Source: Couchioplanes caeruleus
GTDB lineage: Bacteria; Actinomycetota; Actinomycetes; Mycobacteriales; Micromonosporaceae
Reading direction: 5' to 3'
Length of the DNA: 64,000 nucleotides
Assembly (NCBI RefSeq): GCF_003751945.1
Contig: NZ_RJKL01000001.1
Location: 3,224,001-3,288,000 of the forward strand
This document shows, one piece after another, positions 47,476-55,600 of the stretch. Every line of letters starts with the position of its first letter. Position 1 is the stretch's first letter. Under the pieces are notes generated by a model. It was not told the DNA's origin, did no database searches, and worked only from the letters and a program-made list of their open reading frames with translations. The position numbers were made by a program, and so were the translations under genes.

Positions 47476-48186
47476 ATGTCGACGGTCGCGTGGATCACCG
47501 CCCGGGGCCTCTTCGGCCGCCGGCGGGTCCTGCTTCTCCTGCCGCTGCCGATGCTGCTGGTCGGCCTGGCCTGGCTCTGCCGGGCGTACGACGTGGACCC
47601 GGCGGAATGGGGCGCCCCGGTGCTCATCGGGCTCGGCCTTGCGGTCTTGCTGCCGATCGTGTCGCTGATCGTGGGCACGGGCGTGCTCGGATCCGAGGTG
47701 GACGACGGCACGATCGTGCACATTCTGACCAAGCCGCTGCCCCGGCGGGACATCATCATGGCGAAGCTGGGCGTGGCGGTCGTGGTGGCCGCGGCGACGG
47801 CCGCGATCCCGCTGTTCGTCGCGGGCTGGCTGGCCCACTCCCCGGCGCTGGGTGGCGCGCTCGCCGCGGCCGCGGTCGTGGGCGCGTTCGCGTATTCGGC
47901 GCTGTTCGTGCTGATGAGCCTGCTGACCCGGCGTCCGGTGCTGCTGGGCCTGGTCTACATCCTGGTCTGGGAGGGCCTGCTCGGCCGCTTCGTGAGCGGC
48001 AGCCGGGTGCTGTCCATCCAGCAGTACGTGATCACCATTGCCGACAAGATCACCCCGACGACGCTGCTCGACGGCAAGGTGTCGCTCCCGGTGGCCGTGG
48101 TGATGGGTGCGATCTTCGTGCTGGGGTGCGCGGTCGCCTCGGTGGACCGCCTCCGGTCGTTCTCGGTGGCCGGCGAGACGAGCTAA
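47476..48186 (+). CDS. Second ABC-2 type permease
   Basis: The 236-residue membrane protein has about six spans. The start MSTVAWITARGLFGRRRVLL and EVDDGTIVHILTKPLPRRDIIMAK in the first cytosolic loop fit ABC-2 permeases of the NosY/DUF3526 kind. It begins one base after the ATPase stop. Its 3' end overlaps the convergent gene at 48183 by four bases. Confidence 0.85.
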   Translation: MSTVAWITARGLFGRRRVLLLLPLPMLLVGLAWLCRAYDVDPAEWGAPVLIGLGLAVLLPIVSLIVGTGVLGSEVDDGTIVHILTKPLPRRDIIMAKLGVAVVVAAATAAIPLFVAGWLAHSPALGGALAAAAVVGAFAYSALFVLMSLLTRRPVLLGLVYILVWEGLLGRFVSGSRVLSIQQYVITIADKITPTTLLDGKVSLPVAVVMGAIFVLGCAVASVDRLRSFSVAGETS

Positions 48187-48875
48187 CCCGCGGGCCGTCC
48201 GGCGCCGCCCGCCTGTCCCCGGACTCCGGCATCATCCCGCGCGTCACCCGCGTTCCCGATCGGCTTGGGAGTGCGCCGGGCGCAGAGGTAGTGCAGGCAG
48301 AACTGGGTCAGGCGGGCCCGGGCCTCGGCGCGCTGCTCGGTCTTCCCGCTGCCCAGGGCCGCCATGGCCTCCGTGATCGCCTTGAGGGTCGTCTGCTTCG
48401 TCCGGCCCGGCACGGCGGCGGGAGAGGCCTCACCGATGCCGTAGACGAGGTCGAGCGTGACCTCCAGCAATTCGCCGTCGGAGAGCTTCTTCGCCCAGTT
48501 CTCGATGCTCCGGCGGGCCACCTGGTCGAGCATCGCGGCGGTCCAGTCGATGCCCTTGCCGATCAACGACGCCGCCCGGCGGGACTCCGCCGGGCCGGCC
48601 GCGCCACGGCCGCCGAAGTCGGCGCGGACGGCGAGCGAGCCGGCGACCCCGAAGATCACGCCATTGATCAGACCGTTCTCGGTCGGCGTGAGGATGCCCA
48701 GTTGGGCGGGAAGCCAGCCGACGAAGCCCCCGCCGGCCCCCGCGAGCACGAGATAGCAGGCGAAGCCGGCGAAGAAACCCTTGCGGCTCCAGCTATGCCA
48801 GAACTGGTAGGAGCTGAAGGGAAACCCGAACACCGCGAAGACCGCCGCTGTCAGCATTGCCAGGACAAGGGACAT
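48183..48875 (-). CDS. Membrane protein of unknown function
   Basis: The 230-residue protein has two to three N-terminal spans (about 1-20, 32-56 and 65-82), then a soluble helical region (about 105-200) with SIENWAKKLSDGELLEVTLD. The C-terminal 30 residues are Gly/Ala/Arg-rich. No family was recognised. It is convergent with the ABC operon and divergent from the genes at 48999, with a 123-base, relatively AT-rich gap. Confidence 0.7.
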   Translation of the reverse strand: MSLVLAMLTAAVFAVFGFPFSSYQFWHSWSRKGFFAGFACYLVLAGAGGGFVGWLPAQLGILTPTENGLINGVIFGVAGSLAVRADFGGRGAAGPAESRRAASLIGKGIDWTAAMLDQVARRSIENWAKKLSDGELLEVTLDLVYGIGEASPAAVPGRTKQTTLKAITEAMAALGSGKTEQRAEARARLTQFCLHYLCARRTPKPIGNAGDARDDAGVRGQAGGAGRPAG

Positions 48876-48998
48876 GACCCGCTCCGCGGTTTATATGATC
48901 TCAGTCCAAGACCCTACAACTCACCGTAGACTCGGCGCTTGCCTATGAATAACTAGAAGCCGGGCACAAGCGAGATAACGGGTCGAGGTGGACTCGCG
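48876..48998. promoter_or_regulatory. AT-rich divergent promoter region
   Basis: This 123-base gap between divergent genes is distinctly AT-richer than its surroundings (for example TTTATATGAT near 48891 and ATGAATAACTAG near 48943). It probably holds promoters for both sides. No symmetric operator was found. Confidence 0.45.
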
Positions 48999-49595
48999 AT
49001 GGTGGATCAACGACACGTGTCGGGCCGCCACGCGGGGCAGTCACCGGCCCCGGCCTGGAAATCCCTGAGCTCCGAGGCCGCGGAGCGCCTTCTCCGGGAG
49101 ATCTGCGCCCACGTGCGCGACCGCTTTCCGGACCGGATCGACGACGCGTCCATCGAGGCGCTGGTGACCGACGTCCTCGACCGATGGCAGAGTGGCCCGC
49201 TGCGCGACGCCGCCGGTGAGCCGGTCCGAGGGCTGCGGGCCGACGCCAATCGCGCCGCGCTCGCCTGGCTCAAGGAGGCCGGCAGCATCCCGGCCGGCAG
49301 TCATGAATACGACAACCTGTTCGCCGAGACGGTCTTCCACGGTCAGTTCGACGCGGCGGAGATCCGCGCGGGAATGCGGGACCTCGTGACGTCCGGCAGG
49401 GAACTCGAGTTCCGCATCGTCACGTACTACCTCGACGTCGCCGAGCTCGACGGCAAGCCACCCCTGCCGGCGGCGATCGCCCTCAGCCTGCGGACGCCGG
49501 CCCGTCCGCTCTCCAAGGAGTCCGTCGAAGACGCTCTGACGGACTTCTACAGCCTGCTGGAGTCGCGACGCTCGCGGGGGCCGGATCCCCGGTGA
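48999..49595 (+). CDS. Unassigned protein, possibly related to divergent sigma factors
   Basis: The 198-residue protein has no known family. A helical part (about 25-70, RDRFPDRIDDASIEALVTDV) is laid out like sigma region 2, and it is coupled to the sigma-like gene that follows (GTGA overlap). The C-terminal half (about 100-190) is mixed alpha-beta. GAGGTGG precedes the ATG. No membrane span. Relation to sigma factors is an inference from layout only. Confidence 0.6.
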   Translation: MVDQRHVSGRHAGQSPAPAWKSLSSEAAERLLREICAHVRDRFPDRIDDASIEALVTDVLDRWQSGPLRDAAGEPVRGLRADANRAALAWLKEAGSIPAGSHEYDNLFAETVFHGQFDAAEIRAGMRDLVTSGRELEFRIVTYYLDVAELDGKPPLPAAIALSLRTPARPLSKESVEDALTDFYSLLESRRSRGPDPR

Positions 49596-50173
49596 CCAGG
49601 CAGGACGACCCGATGCTGCGTCTGGTGCGCGCCCTGCTGGAGGAGGACGCGGAGCTTCCCCCGGGCAGCTTCCAGGAGGGTTTCTCCGCGCTGCGCGACT
49701 ATCTGTCGCGGCGGTTCGCGGGCCAGCTCGGCCGCGGCGACATCGAGGATCTCGCCGCCGACGCGATAGCCCAGTTCCTCGCCGCGGCCCGGCGCGACCT
49801 GGTGCTCGCGGACGGCAATCCCACCGGCTACCTGCTCAGGATCGCCATGAACAACGGCTTCGCCATGATCAGGAGAGTGGGCGGCACGGCGGTCCTCGAC
49901 GGCATCGAGGCGACCCTCACCGACACCGACACGGCGGCCCGCTTCGACCGCCTGGCCACCGTCGACGTGCTCCGCCGGGCGATGGTGCGGGCCCGCCTCG
50001 ACGGGGACGTCACCGCCGTCAAGGTGGCGACCTACCTGCTCGATCAGATCCAGCAGACCGGGGAGACGCCCAGCAACCGGACCACCGGCGACGCTCTGGG
50101 ACTCAGCCACACCGGGGTGGCCAAGGCGCTGCGCCGGCTCAGGGGCTATCTGGCCACGGCGCTCACCGCCTGA
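49592..50173 (+). CDS. Divergent sigma-factor-like protein
   Basis: The 193-residue protein resembles a highly diverged ECF sigma factor. A region 2-like block (LRDYLSRRFAGQLGRGDIED then LAADAIAQFLAAARRD, and TGYLLRIAMNNGFAMIRR) is followed by a helix-turn-helix like region 4 (NRTTGDALGLSHTGVAKAL and RRLRGYLATAL). The key -10-binding aromatic residues of ECF region 2 are only partly preserved. The start is a GTG overlapping the preceding stop by four bases. The partner could be the gene at 48999 or the small convergent gene at 50232. Confidence is limited without a profile search. Confidence 0.6.
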   Translation: MTRQDDPMLRLVRALLEEDAELPPGSFQEGFSALRDYLSRRFAGQLGRGDIEDLAADAIAQFLAAARRDLVLADGNPTGYLLRIAMNNGFAMIRRVGGTAVLDGIEATLTDTDTAARFDRLATVDVLRRAMVRARLDGDVTAVKVATYLLDQIQQTGETPSNRTTGDALGLSHTGVAKALRRLRGYLATALTA

Positions 50174-50231
50174 CCCGGGCGGCAGGAGTCGCGCTCGACG
50201 ATCTCAGCGCCTGGAATCGTGCTCGGTGATC

Positions 50232-50591
50232 TCAGCGGTAGGAATTGTGCTCGGCGACGATGGCTTCCGCCAGCGAGGTGAGCCGTTCGACCTCGTCGGG
50301 CTCGGCGGGCATCGCCGCCTCGGCGATGACCTCGAAACCGAGGGTGGTCAGCCGCAGCCCGGTCTCGCCGGCCGGCCCGCTGCCGCTGCCGTCCGCCGTC
50401 GCGACGCCCGTCGACAGCAGGGCCGACCGCGAGCCGAAGGGCAGGAGCTGCACCGCGGCCTGGGCGATCGACGCCGGCGCACCGTGCAGGTCGGCGAGGA
50501 ACTCGCGCAGGTCGGGAGTCAGGAATCGGAGCGCGTCGGCCGCGGACATGTCGCCCGCGTCGTCCTGCTCAGCGATGTCGGGGTGCATCAT
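50232..50591 (-). CDS. Small acidic protein of unknown function
   Basis: The 119-residue product is acidic and helical at both ends, with a Gly/Ser segment in the middle (TADGSGSGPAGETGLRL). AGGGAG precedes two consecutive ATG codons at a good distance. It is convergent with the sigma-like gene and 58 bases from its stop. No family is recognised. Confidence 0.6.
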   Translation of the reverse strand: MMHPDIAEQDDAGDMSAADALRFLTPDLREFLADLHGAPASIAQAAVQLLPFGSRSALLSTGVATADGSGSGPAGETGLRLTTLGFEVIAEAAMPAEPDEVERLTSLAEAIVAEHNSYR

Positions 50592-50777
50592 GCCGGGCTC
50601 CCTTCGCGCATCTTCATCACCTGGGTACTAGGCCGCCGGACCCCGCCGTGGAAACCGTGCCGCCGACTTTCCGTGGCCGCCGGAGCGGACCCGGGCGCTA
50701 GCCGCCGGCGTATGAACACCATTGTCGTCCGCCGGGCTCGGCGCGGCAGGGCTTTGGCGACCCGGACAAATCACCCA

Positions 50778-52067
50778 TCATGGCAGGGTGGTGACGAGAT
50801 CCACCTGGAAGATCGGCAGCTTGCCCAGCTTGCGGTACGCCGCCAGCGACTCCGGCGTCGCATCGACCGACGACTCCCGCCCCTCCTGGTTGTGCGGGGT
50901 GTCGAAGTGGACCATGGCCCGGATCTGCGGGAAGCGCCGGATCTGCCGTCCCACCTCGCGGTAGAACGCCGCCTTGTGGCCGGGATTCTTCTTCGACGAC
51001 CACACGCCCCACTCGGCCACCATCAGCGGCTTGCCGGGGTGCTTCCCGGTCGCCCAGTTGTAGAAGCCGGGCCAGGTGGGCCGGGCCGAGGACTGGCGGT
51101 TGAGCAGTTCATCGAAGTCGCCGTGGCCGTAGCCGGGGTCGCTGTACGCGTACGTGTCGAAGCCGATCCAGTCCACCACGTCGTCGCCGGGATACATGTC
51201 GCTGAACCACTTCTGGCTGGTGTGAGGCACGTACGCCATATGCACCAGCACCGTCACCAGGTTGTCGACCCCGTCCGCACGCAGCCGCTGGACGACGTAG
51301 CGGAACATGCGGGAGTAGTCCTCGGCCGTGTAGCCCGAGCCGGCCTTCTCCTTGACGTTGTCCTCAGCCTCGTGATGGACGGTGAAGAAGAACTCCTCCG
51401 GGAACTCCTTCTTGATGTGGGCGGCGAGCTTGTCCAGGAACTTGTCCGTCGCCTTGTCACCCTGGGCGATCTTCGCCCATGACGTGCCGCGCGGCTTCCA
51501 GTTGAGGAAGAGGATGCGCTCCCGGCCCGGCTCGCGGGCGATCGCCACCTCCTCCTTGGTCGGGAAGAGCTGGTTGTTGCCGCGGTGGTACGCGTGGAAC
51601 ACGTCCTGGTGCCGCTCGGTCTTCTCCTCGAAGCGCGCCAGTGCCTGCCTGCCCCGCGTGTCCGTGAAGGCTCCCGGCGCAACACCCCAGAGGACCCCAC
51701 AGGTGGGAACGAGCTTCTTCCCTGTACGGCAGGAGCCGGCCGGCGCCGGTGCCGCGGGGCCGGCGGAGGCGGTCCCGGCGGCGGAGGGTGACGCCGACGG
51801 CGGCAGCGAGGGTGCGCCGGAGGCCGGCGGCGCCCCGGGCAACATCGGCACGCCCGGCTCGACGGGCGGCGGCAGTCCCCGGGACGCCCCCGGCGCCGAG
51901 CTCGCGGCCGGCCCGGGAAGCACGACCGGGTCGGGGCCGTAGGGCAGGCCGATCTGGTCGACGCCCCCGGTCCACGCCCACGAAAGGGTGGCGACGACCG
52001 AAATGCTGAAGACGGTCGTGATGGCGGCGAGGTGCAGGAAGCGGCTGCGGCGCGGTCCACGTCTCAC
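50778..52067 (-). CDS. GH26-like glycoside hydrolase, membrane-anchored
   Basis: The 429-residue protein has an N-terminal signal anchor (about 10-32), a Pro/Ala/Ser linker (about 45-112) and a TIM-barrel hydrolase domain. The acid/base glutamate is Glu233 in HHEAEDN and the nucleophile is Glu352 in MVAEWGVWSS, the GH26 pattern. GH26 enzymes cut beta-mannans and some mixed-linkage glucans; the substrate here is unknown. It is divergent from the PAPS synthase gene, at the left end of the polysaccharide locus, so it may process the exported glycan. A paralogue lies at 61354. Confidence 0.82.
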   Translation of the reverse strand: MRRGPRRSRFLHLAAITTVFSISVVATLSWAWTGGVDQIGLPYGPDPVVLPGPAASSAPGASRGLPPPVEPGVPMLPGAPPASGAPSLPPSASPSAAGTASAGPAAPAPAGSCRTGKKLVPTCGVLWGVAPGAFTDTRGRQALARFEEKTERHQDVFHAYHRGNNQLFPTKEEVAIAREPGRERILFLNWKPRGTSWAKIAQGDKATDKFLDKLAAHIKKEFPEEFFFTVHHEAEDNVKEKAGSGYTAEDYSRMFRYVVQRLRADGVDNLVTVLVHMAYVPHTSQKWFSDMYPGDDVVDWIGFDTYAYSDPGYGHGDFDELLNRQSSARPTWPGFYNWATGKHPGKPLMVAEWGVWSSKKNPGHKAAFYREVGRQIRRFPQIRAMVHFDTPHNQEGRESSVDATPESLAAYRKLGKLPIFQVDLVTTLP

Positions 52068-52222
52068 GATCGCCCAGTATCGGCATTAAAATCCCTTTTG
52101 TCGACTACCCGACCTCGCGGAGCCACGTCGACCGTCGAGAACGGACGGACCCCGAGCCCCGCTCGACCTTGAGGAGCCCGGCTGCGAAACTGTCCTCAAA
52201 GTCACTGCAGGGGGAGTCTTAG

Positions 52223-53746
52223 GTGAACGACGGTTCTGTGCTGCCCGAGGACGTCATGCGTGACGCGCCGACGTACACGCCGCGCGCGCACGAACTCGCC
52301 GACCTCGAGCTGCTGCTGGCCGGGGCGTACACGCCGCTGACCGGCTTCCTCGGCCGCGCCGACCTGCAGTCCGTGCGCCGGCGCGGCCGCCTCACCGACG
52401 GCACGTCGTGGCCGGTCGCGGTCACCCTGGAGATTCCCGCCGAGCTCGCCAACGGCCTGGACCTCGACGATCCACTGCGGCGCACGGTCGTGCTGACCGA
52501 CCCCGAGGGCGCGCCGGTCGCCGCCATCGAGATCTCCGACGCCTGGCCCACGACCGAGGGACGGTACGCGGTCGGCGGCACGGTGCGCCGGATGGGCGAC
52601 GGCGGGCACGGCCCGTTCCAGCGGCTGCGCCGGACCCCCGAGGAGGTCAAGGCGCTGCTGCCGCCCGGGCGCGTCCTCGGCGTCATCGCGGACCGCCCGC
52701 TGCACCGCCCCCAGCTCGCGCAGATCGCGCACGCCGCCCGTACCCTCGCCGCCCACCTGCTGATCTTCGTACCCGTCACCGGTCCGGGCCCCGACGGTCT
52801 GCCCCCGGAGGCGCTGGTCCGCGCGATCTTCGCGGCCCGCGACCGGATGCCGCCGGCGACCATCGTCGCGGTCCCGCTGATGACCCGGGGCGACGAGATG
52901 CGCGACGCGCTGCTGCGGGCGCGGGTCGCCGCCGCGTACGGCGTCACCCACGTGCTGTCCACCGGCGAGATGCTCTCCGGCGCCGGGCTGCGGGTGCTGG
53001 TGCCCCGCGAGCTGGCGTACGACAACCGCGACGGCCAGTGGCGCTGGCGCGACGACATCCCCCCGCGCAACCGCCGCCTGGCGATGTCCGCCGCGGAGAT
53101 CGACGACCTGCTGGACCGGGGGTTCCCGCTGCCCGAGTGGCACACCCCGCCCGCGGTCGCCAAGGAGCTGACCCGGGTCCGCCCGCCGCGTCGGCACCGG
53201 GGGCTGGTCGTCTTCTTCACCGGCTTCTCCGGCTCCGGAAAGTCCACGATCGCCCGCGGGCTGGCCGACACCCTGCGCGAGAGCGGCGAGCGGACCATCA
53301 CGTTCCTCGACGGCGACGTGGTGCGCCGGGAGCTCTCGGCCGGGTTGGGGTTCAGCCGGGCCGACCGGGACCGCAACGTGCGACGCATCGGCTGGGTGGC
53401 GGCCGAGGTCGCGCGCCACCGCGGCATGGCGGTCGCGTGCCCCATCGCCCCGTACGAGGACGCCCGCGCGGCCGTGCGGAAGATGGCGGCCGACGCCGGG
53501 GCCGGCTTCGTGCTGGTGCACGTGGCGACCCCGCTGGAGGTCTGCGAGCAGCGCGACCGCAAGGGTCTCTACGCCCGCGCCCGGGCCGGTCAGCTCCGCG
53601 GCATGACGGGCGTCGACGACCCCTACGAGGTGCCCACCGACGCCGAGCTGGTGGTCGATACCACGGGCATGACGGTGCCGGAGGCCATCGATCTCGTGCT
53701 GGCCCACCTCGTGGAGAACGGCTGGGTGGAGCCGGAGATGAAGTAA
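52223..53746 (+). CDS. PAPS synthase: APS kinase with a degenerate sulfurylase domain
   Basis: The 507-residue protein joins an ATP-sulfurylase-like domain (about 1-320) to an APS kinase (about 325-507). The kinase is intact: P-loop GFSGSGKST near 333-341, FLDGDVVRRELSAGLGFSRA, CPIAPYEDAR and DRKGLYARARAGQLRGM. The sulfurylase half lacks QxRNPxHxxH (here ADRPLHRPQLAQ) and the GRDHAG loop (here STGEMLSGAG), so it probably cannot make APS. The enzyme would phosphorylate APS to PAPS, the sulfate donor for the two sulfotransferases in this locus. GGGGGAG precedes the GTG. Confidence 0.85.
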   Translation: MNDGSVLPEDVMRDAPTYTPRAHELADLELLLAGAYTPLTGFLGRADLQSVRRRGRLTDGTSWPVAVTLEIPAELANGLDLDDPLRRTVVLTDPEGAPVAAIEISDAWPTTEGRYAVGGTVRRMGDGGHGPFQRLRRTPEEVKALLPPGRVLGVIADRPLHRPQLAQIAHAARTLAAHLLIFVPVTGPGPDGLPPEALVRAIFAARDRMPPATIVAVPLMTRGDEMRDALLRARVAAAYGVTHVLSTGEMLSGAGLRVLVPRELAYDNRDGQWRWRDDIPPRNRRLAMSAAEIDDLLDRGFPLPEWHTPPAVAKELTRVRPPRRHRGLVVFFTGFSGSGKSTIARGLADTLRESGERTITFLDGDVVRRELSAGLGFSRADRDRNVRRIGWVAAEVARHRGMAVACPIAPYEDARAAVRKMAADAGAGFVLVHVATPLEVCEQRDRKGLYARARAGQLRGMTGVDDPYEVPTDAELVVDTTGMTVPEAIDLVLAHLVENGWVEPEMK

Positions 53747-53851
53747 CCGGTCGAGGCGGAGTAGTTACGCATCGGCGTACGGGCCGTTTACCCCTCGGGG
53801 GCGAAACGCCCGATTGCCGACAACTCCGCCTGCGAAAGGGCCGCCGTACCG

Positions 53852-55600
53852 ATGGAAGCGACTCGCCCGGTGTCCGCCGACCTCTCCCACTACCTGGGGG
53901 TGTTCCGCCGGCACTGGTGGGTCGTGGTGGCCGCCACCGGGGCCGGCCTCGGTATCGGTGCCGCCATCACCCAGACCCTGCCCAGGGTCTACGAGTCCTC
54001 CACATCGGTGCTCGTGCAGGCCGTCGACCAGGACACCAACGCCTCCGGTGGCCGCACCAAGGGCACGATCAACCTCGACACCGAGGCCCAGCTCGTCGGC
54101 TCCGGCGCGGTGGCGGCGAAGGCGGCGGCGCTGCTGCGTTCCCCCGTCTCGCCGATCGAGCTGGCCAAGCGCGTCTCGGTCGAGGTGCCGGCCAACACCA
54201 CGGTGCTGGTGATCCGCTTCGAGGCCGACAACCCGAAGGACGCCCAGGCCGGGTCGCACGCGTTCGCGGAGGCGTACCTGCGCAACCGGGAGGAGAGTGC
54301 ACGCTCCGGTCTGGACCAGCGGATCAAGACGCTCAGCCTCAAGGTCAAGCAGCTCACCACGACGCTGACGAGCCTCAACAACCGGCTGGCGAAGGCGGCC
54401 AGCGGCAGCTCTGAGCGCAGCAACCTGGAGAGCCTGCGAGGCAACTCGCAGAACCAGCTCAACAATCTGACCGGCCGGCTCAACGAACTGACCACGGCCA
54501 CCGTCGGCGCGGGCAACATCATCAGCGACGCCCGCGAGCCGGAGGAGCCCACCAGCCCGAACACGATGCTCAACATCGCGGCCGGCGCGATGATCGGCCT
54601 GATCGCCGGGCTCGGCCTGGCGTTCGTCCGGGAGCGCTTCGACCGTCGGCTGCGGACCGCCGCCGACGTCCGGGACCGCGGCCGCGTGCCGGTGCTCGCC
54701 GCGCTGGACGAGCGCACCACCCCGCACTTCGACGACGTGCTGCAGCCGTACGGTCCGGGCGGCCGGGTCTTCAACCGCCTCCGCAACGAGATCCTGGCCA
54801 GCCTGAACGCGGGCGATCAGATCATCGTCGTCACCGGCGCCAGCCGCGGCTCGGCCACCACGCTCGTCGCCGCCAACCTGGCCGCCGCGCTGGCGCGTAC
54901 GGGCAGCGACGTGGTCCTCATGGGCGCGCATCTGCCGGACAGCGTCCTCGACGCCGCGCCGCTGGCCCGCATGCTCGGGGTCTCCGCGATGCCCGGCCTG
55001 TCCGACCTGCTCGCCGGCCGCATCGGGCTCGCGAAGGCGTTGCAGCGGACCCCGCGGATTCCGTCGCTGCGGGTCATCACGACCGGTGGCGCCGCGACCG
55101 CGGCGGGCCTGATGCAGTCGCAGCGGCTGCGCGACACGCTGGAGGCGCTGCGCCGGCAGACCGGGTACGTCGTCATCGAGGCCCCGTCCACCAACAGCAG
55201 CGCCGACGCGCAGAGCCTGGCCAGCCTCGCCGACGCCGCCATCCTCGCGGTCGAGCTGCGCCGGGCGAAGCGGCCCGCCCTGCTCGACGCGGCCGAACAG
55301 CTCAGCCGGGTCGGCACGCCGTTGCTCGGCGCCGTGGTGTTGCCCCAGCTCACCGGCGTGCGGCGGTCCGCGGCCGAGGAGATCCTGCCGGTGGTGGCGC
55401 TGAGCGCGCAGAAGCCGGCCGAGCCCGCGGCCATCGACGATGACCGCACCCAGCCGCTGCGCCTGCCGCAGGGCGGCCCGGTCCGGCCACCCCGGCAGGG
55501 CGACGGCACCGAGGACGTCACCGCGGTGATCGACCTGACCCCTGCGGCCAAGCCCTCCCCCACCGCGGCCCGGATCACCGAGAAGCCGGACGACAAGTGA
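53852..55600 (+). CDS. Wzz/BY-kinase-like polysaccharide regulator lacking ATPase motifs
   Basis: The 582-residue protein has the layout of an actinobacterial tyrosine autokinase: span (about 21-42), Wzz-like extracytoplasmic part with a coiled coil (about 145-215), second span (about 231-252), then a P-loop-like domain. Walker A reads TGASRGSATT (about 328-337), with no lysine, and the later motifs read VVLMGAHLPD and VVIEAPST where BY-kinases have aspartates. It is probably a pseudokinase that sets chain length or organises export. GAAAGGG precedes the ATG. Its stop overlaps the next GTG by four bases. Confidence 0.85.
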   Translation: MEATRPVSADLSHYLGVFRRHWWVVVAATGAGLGIGAAITQTLPRVYESSTSVLVQAVDQDTNASGGRTKGTINLDTEAQLVGSGAVAAKAAALLRSPVSPIELAKRVSVEVPANTTVLVIRFEADNPKDAQAGSHAFAEAYLRNREESARSGLDQRIKTLSLKVKQLTTTLTSLNNRLAKAASGSSERSNLESLRGNSQNQLNNLTGRLNELTTATVGAGNIISDAREPEEPTSPNTMLNIAAGAMIGLIAGLGLAFVRERFDRRLRTAADVRDRGRVPVLAALDERTTPHFDDVLQPYGPGGRVFNRLRNEILASLNAGDQIIVVTGASRGSATTLVAANLAAALARTGSDVVLMGAHLPDSVLDAAPLARMLGVSAMPGLSDLLAGRIGLAKALQRTPRIPSLRVITTGGAATAAGLMQSQRLRDTLEALRRQTGYVVIEAPSTNSSADAQSLASLADAAILAVELRRAKRPALLDAAEQLSRVGTPLLGAVVLPQLTGVRRSAAEEILPVVALSAQKPAEPAAIDDDRTQPLRLPQGGPVRPPRQGDGTEDVTAVIDLTPAAKPSPTAARITEKPDDK

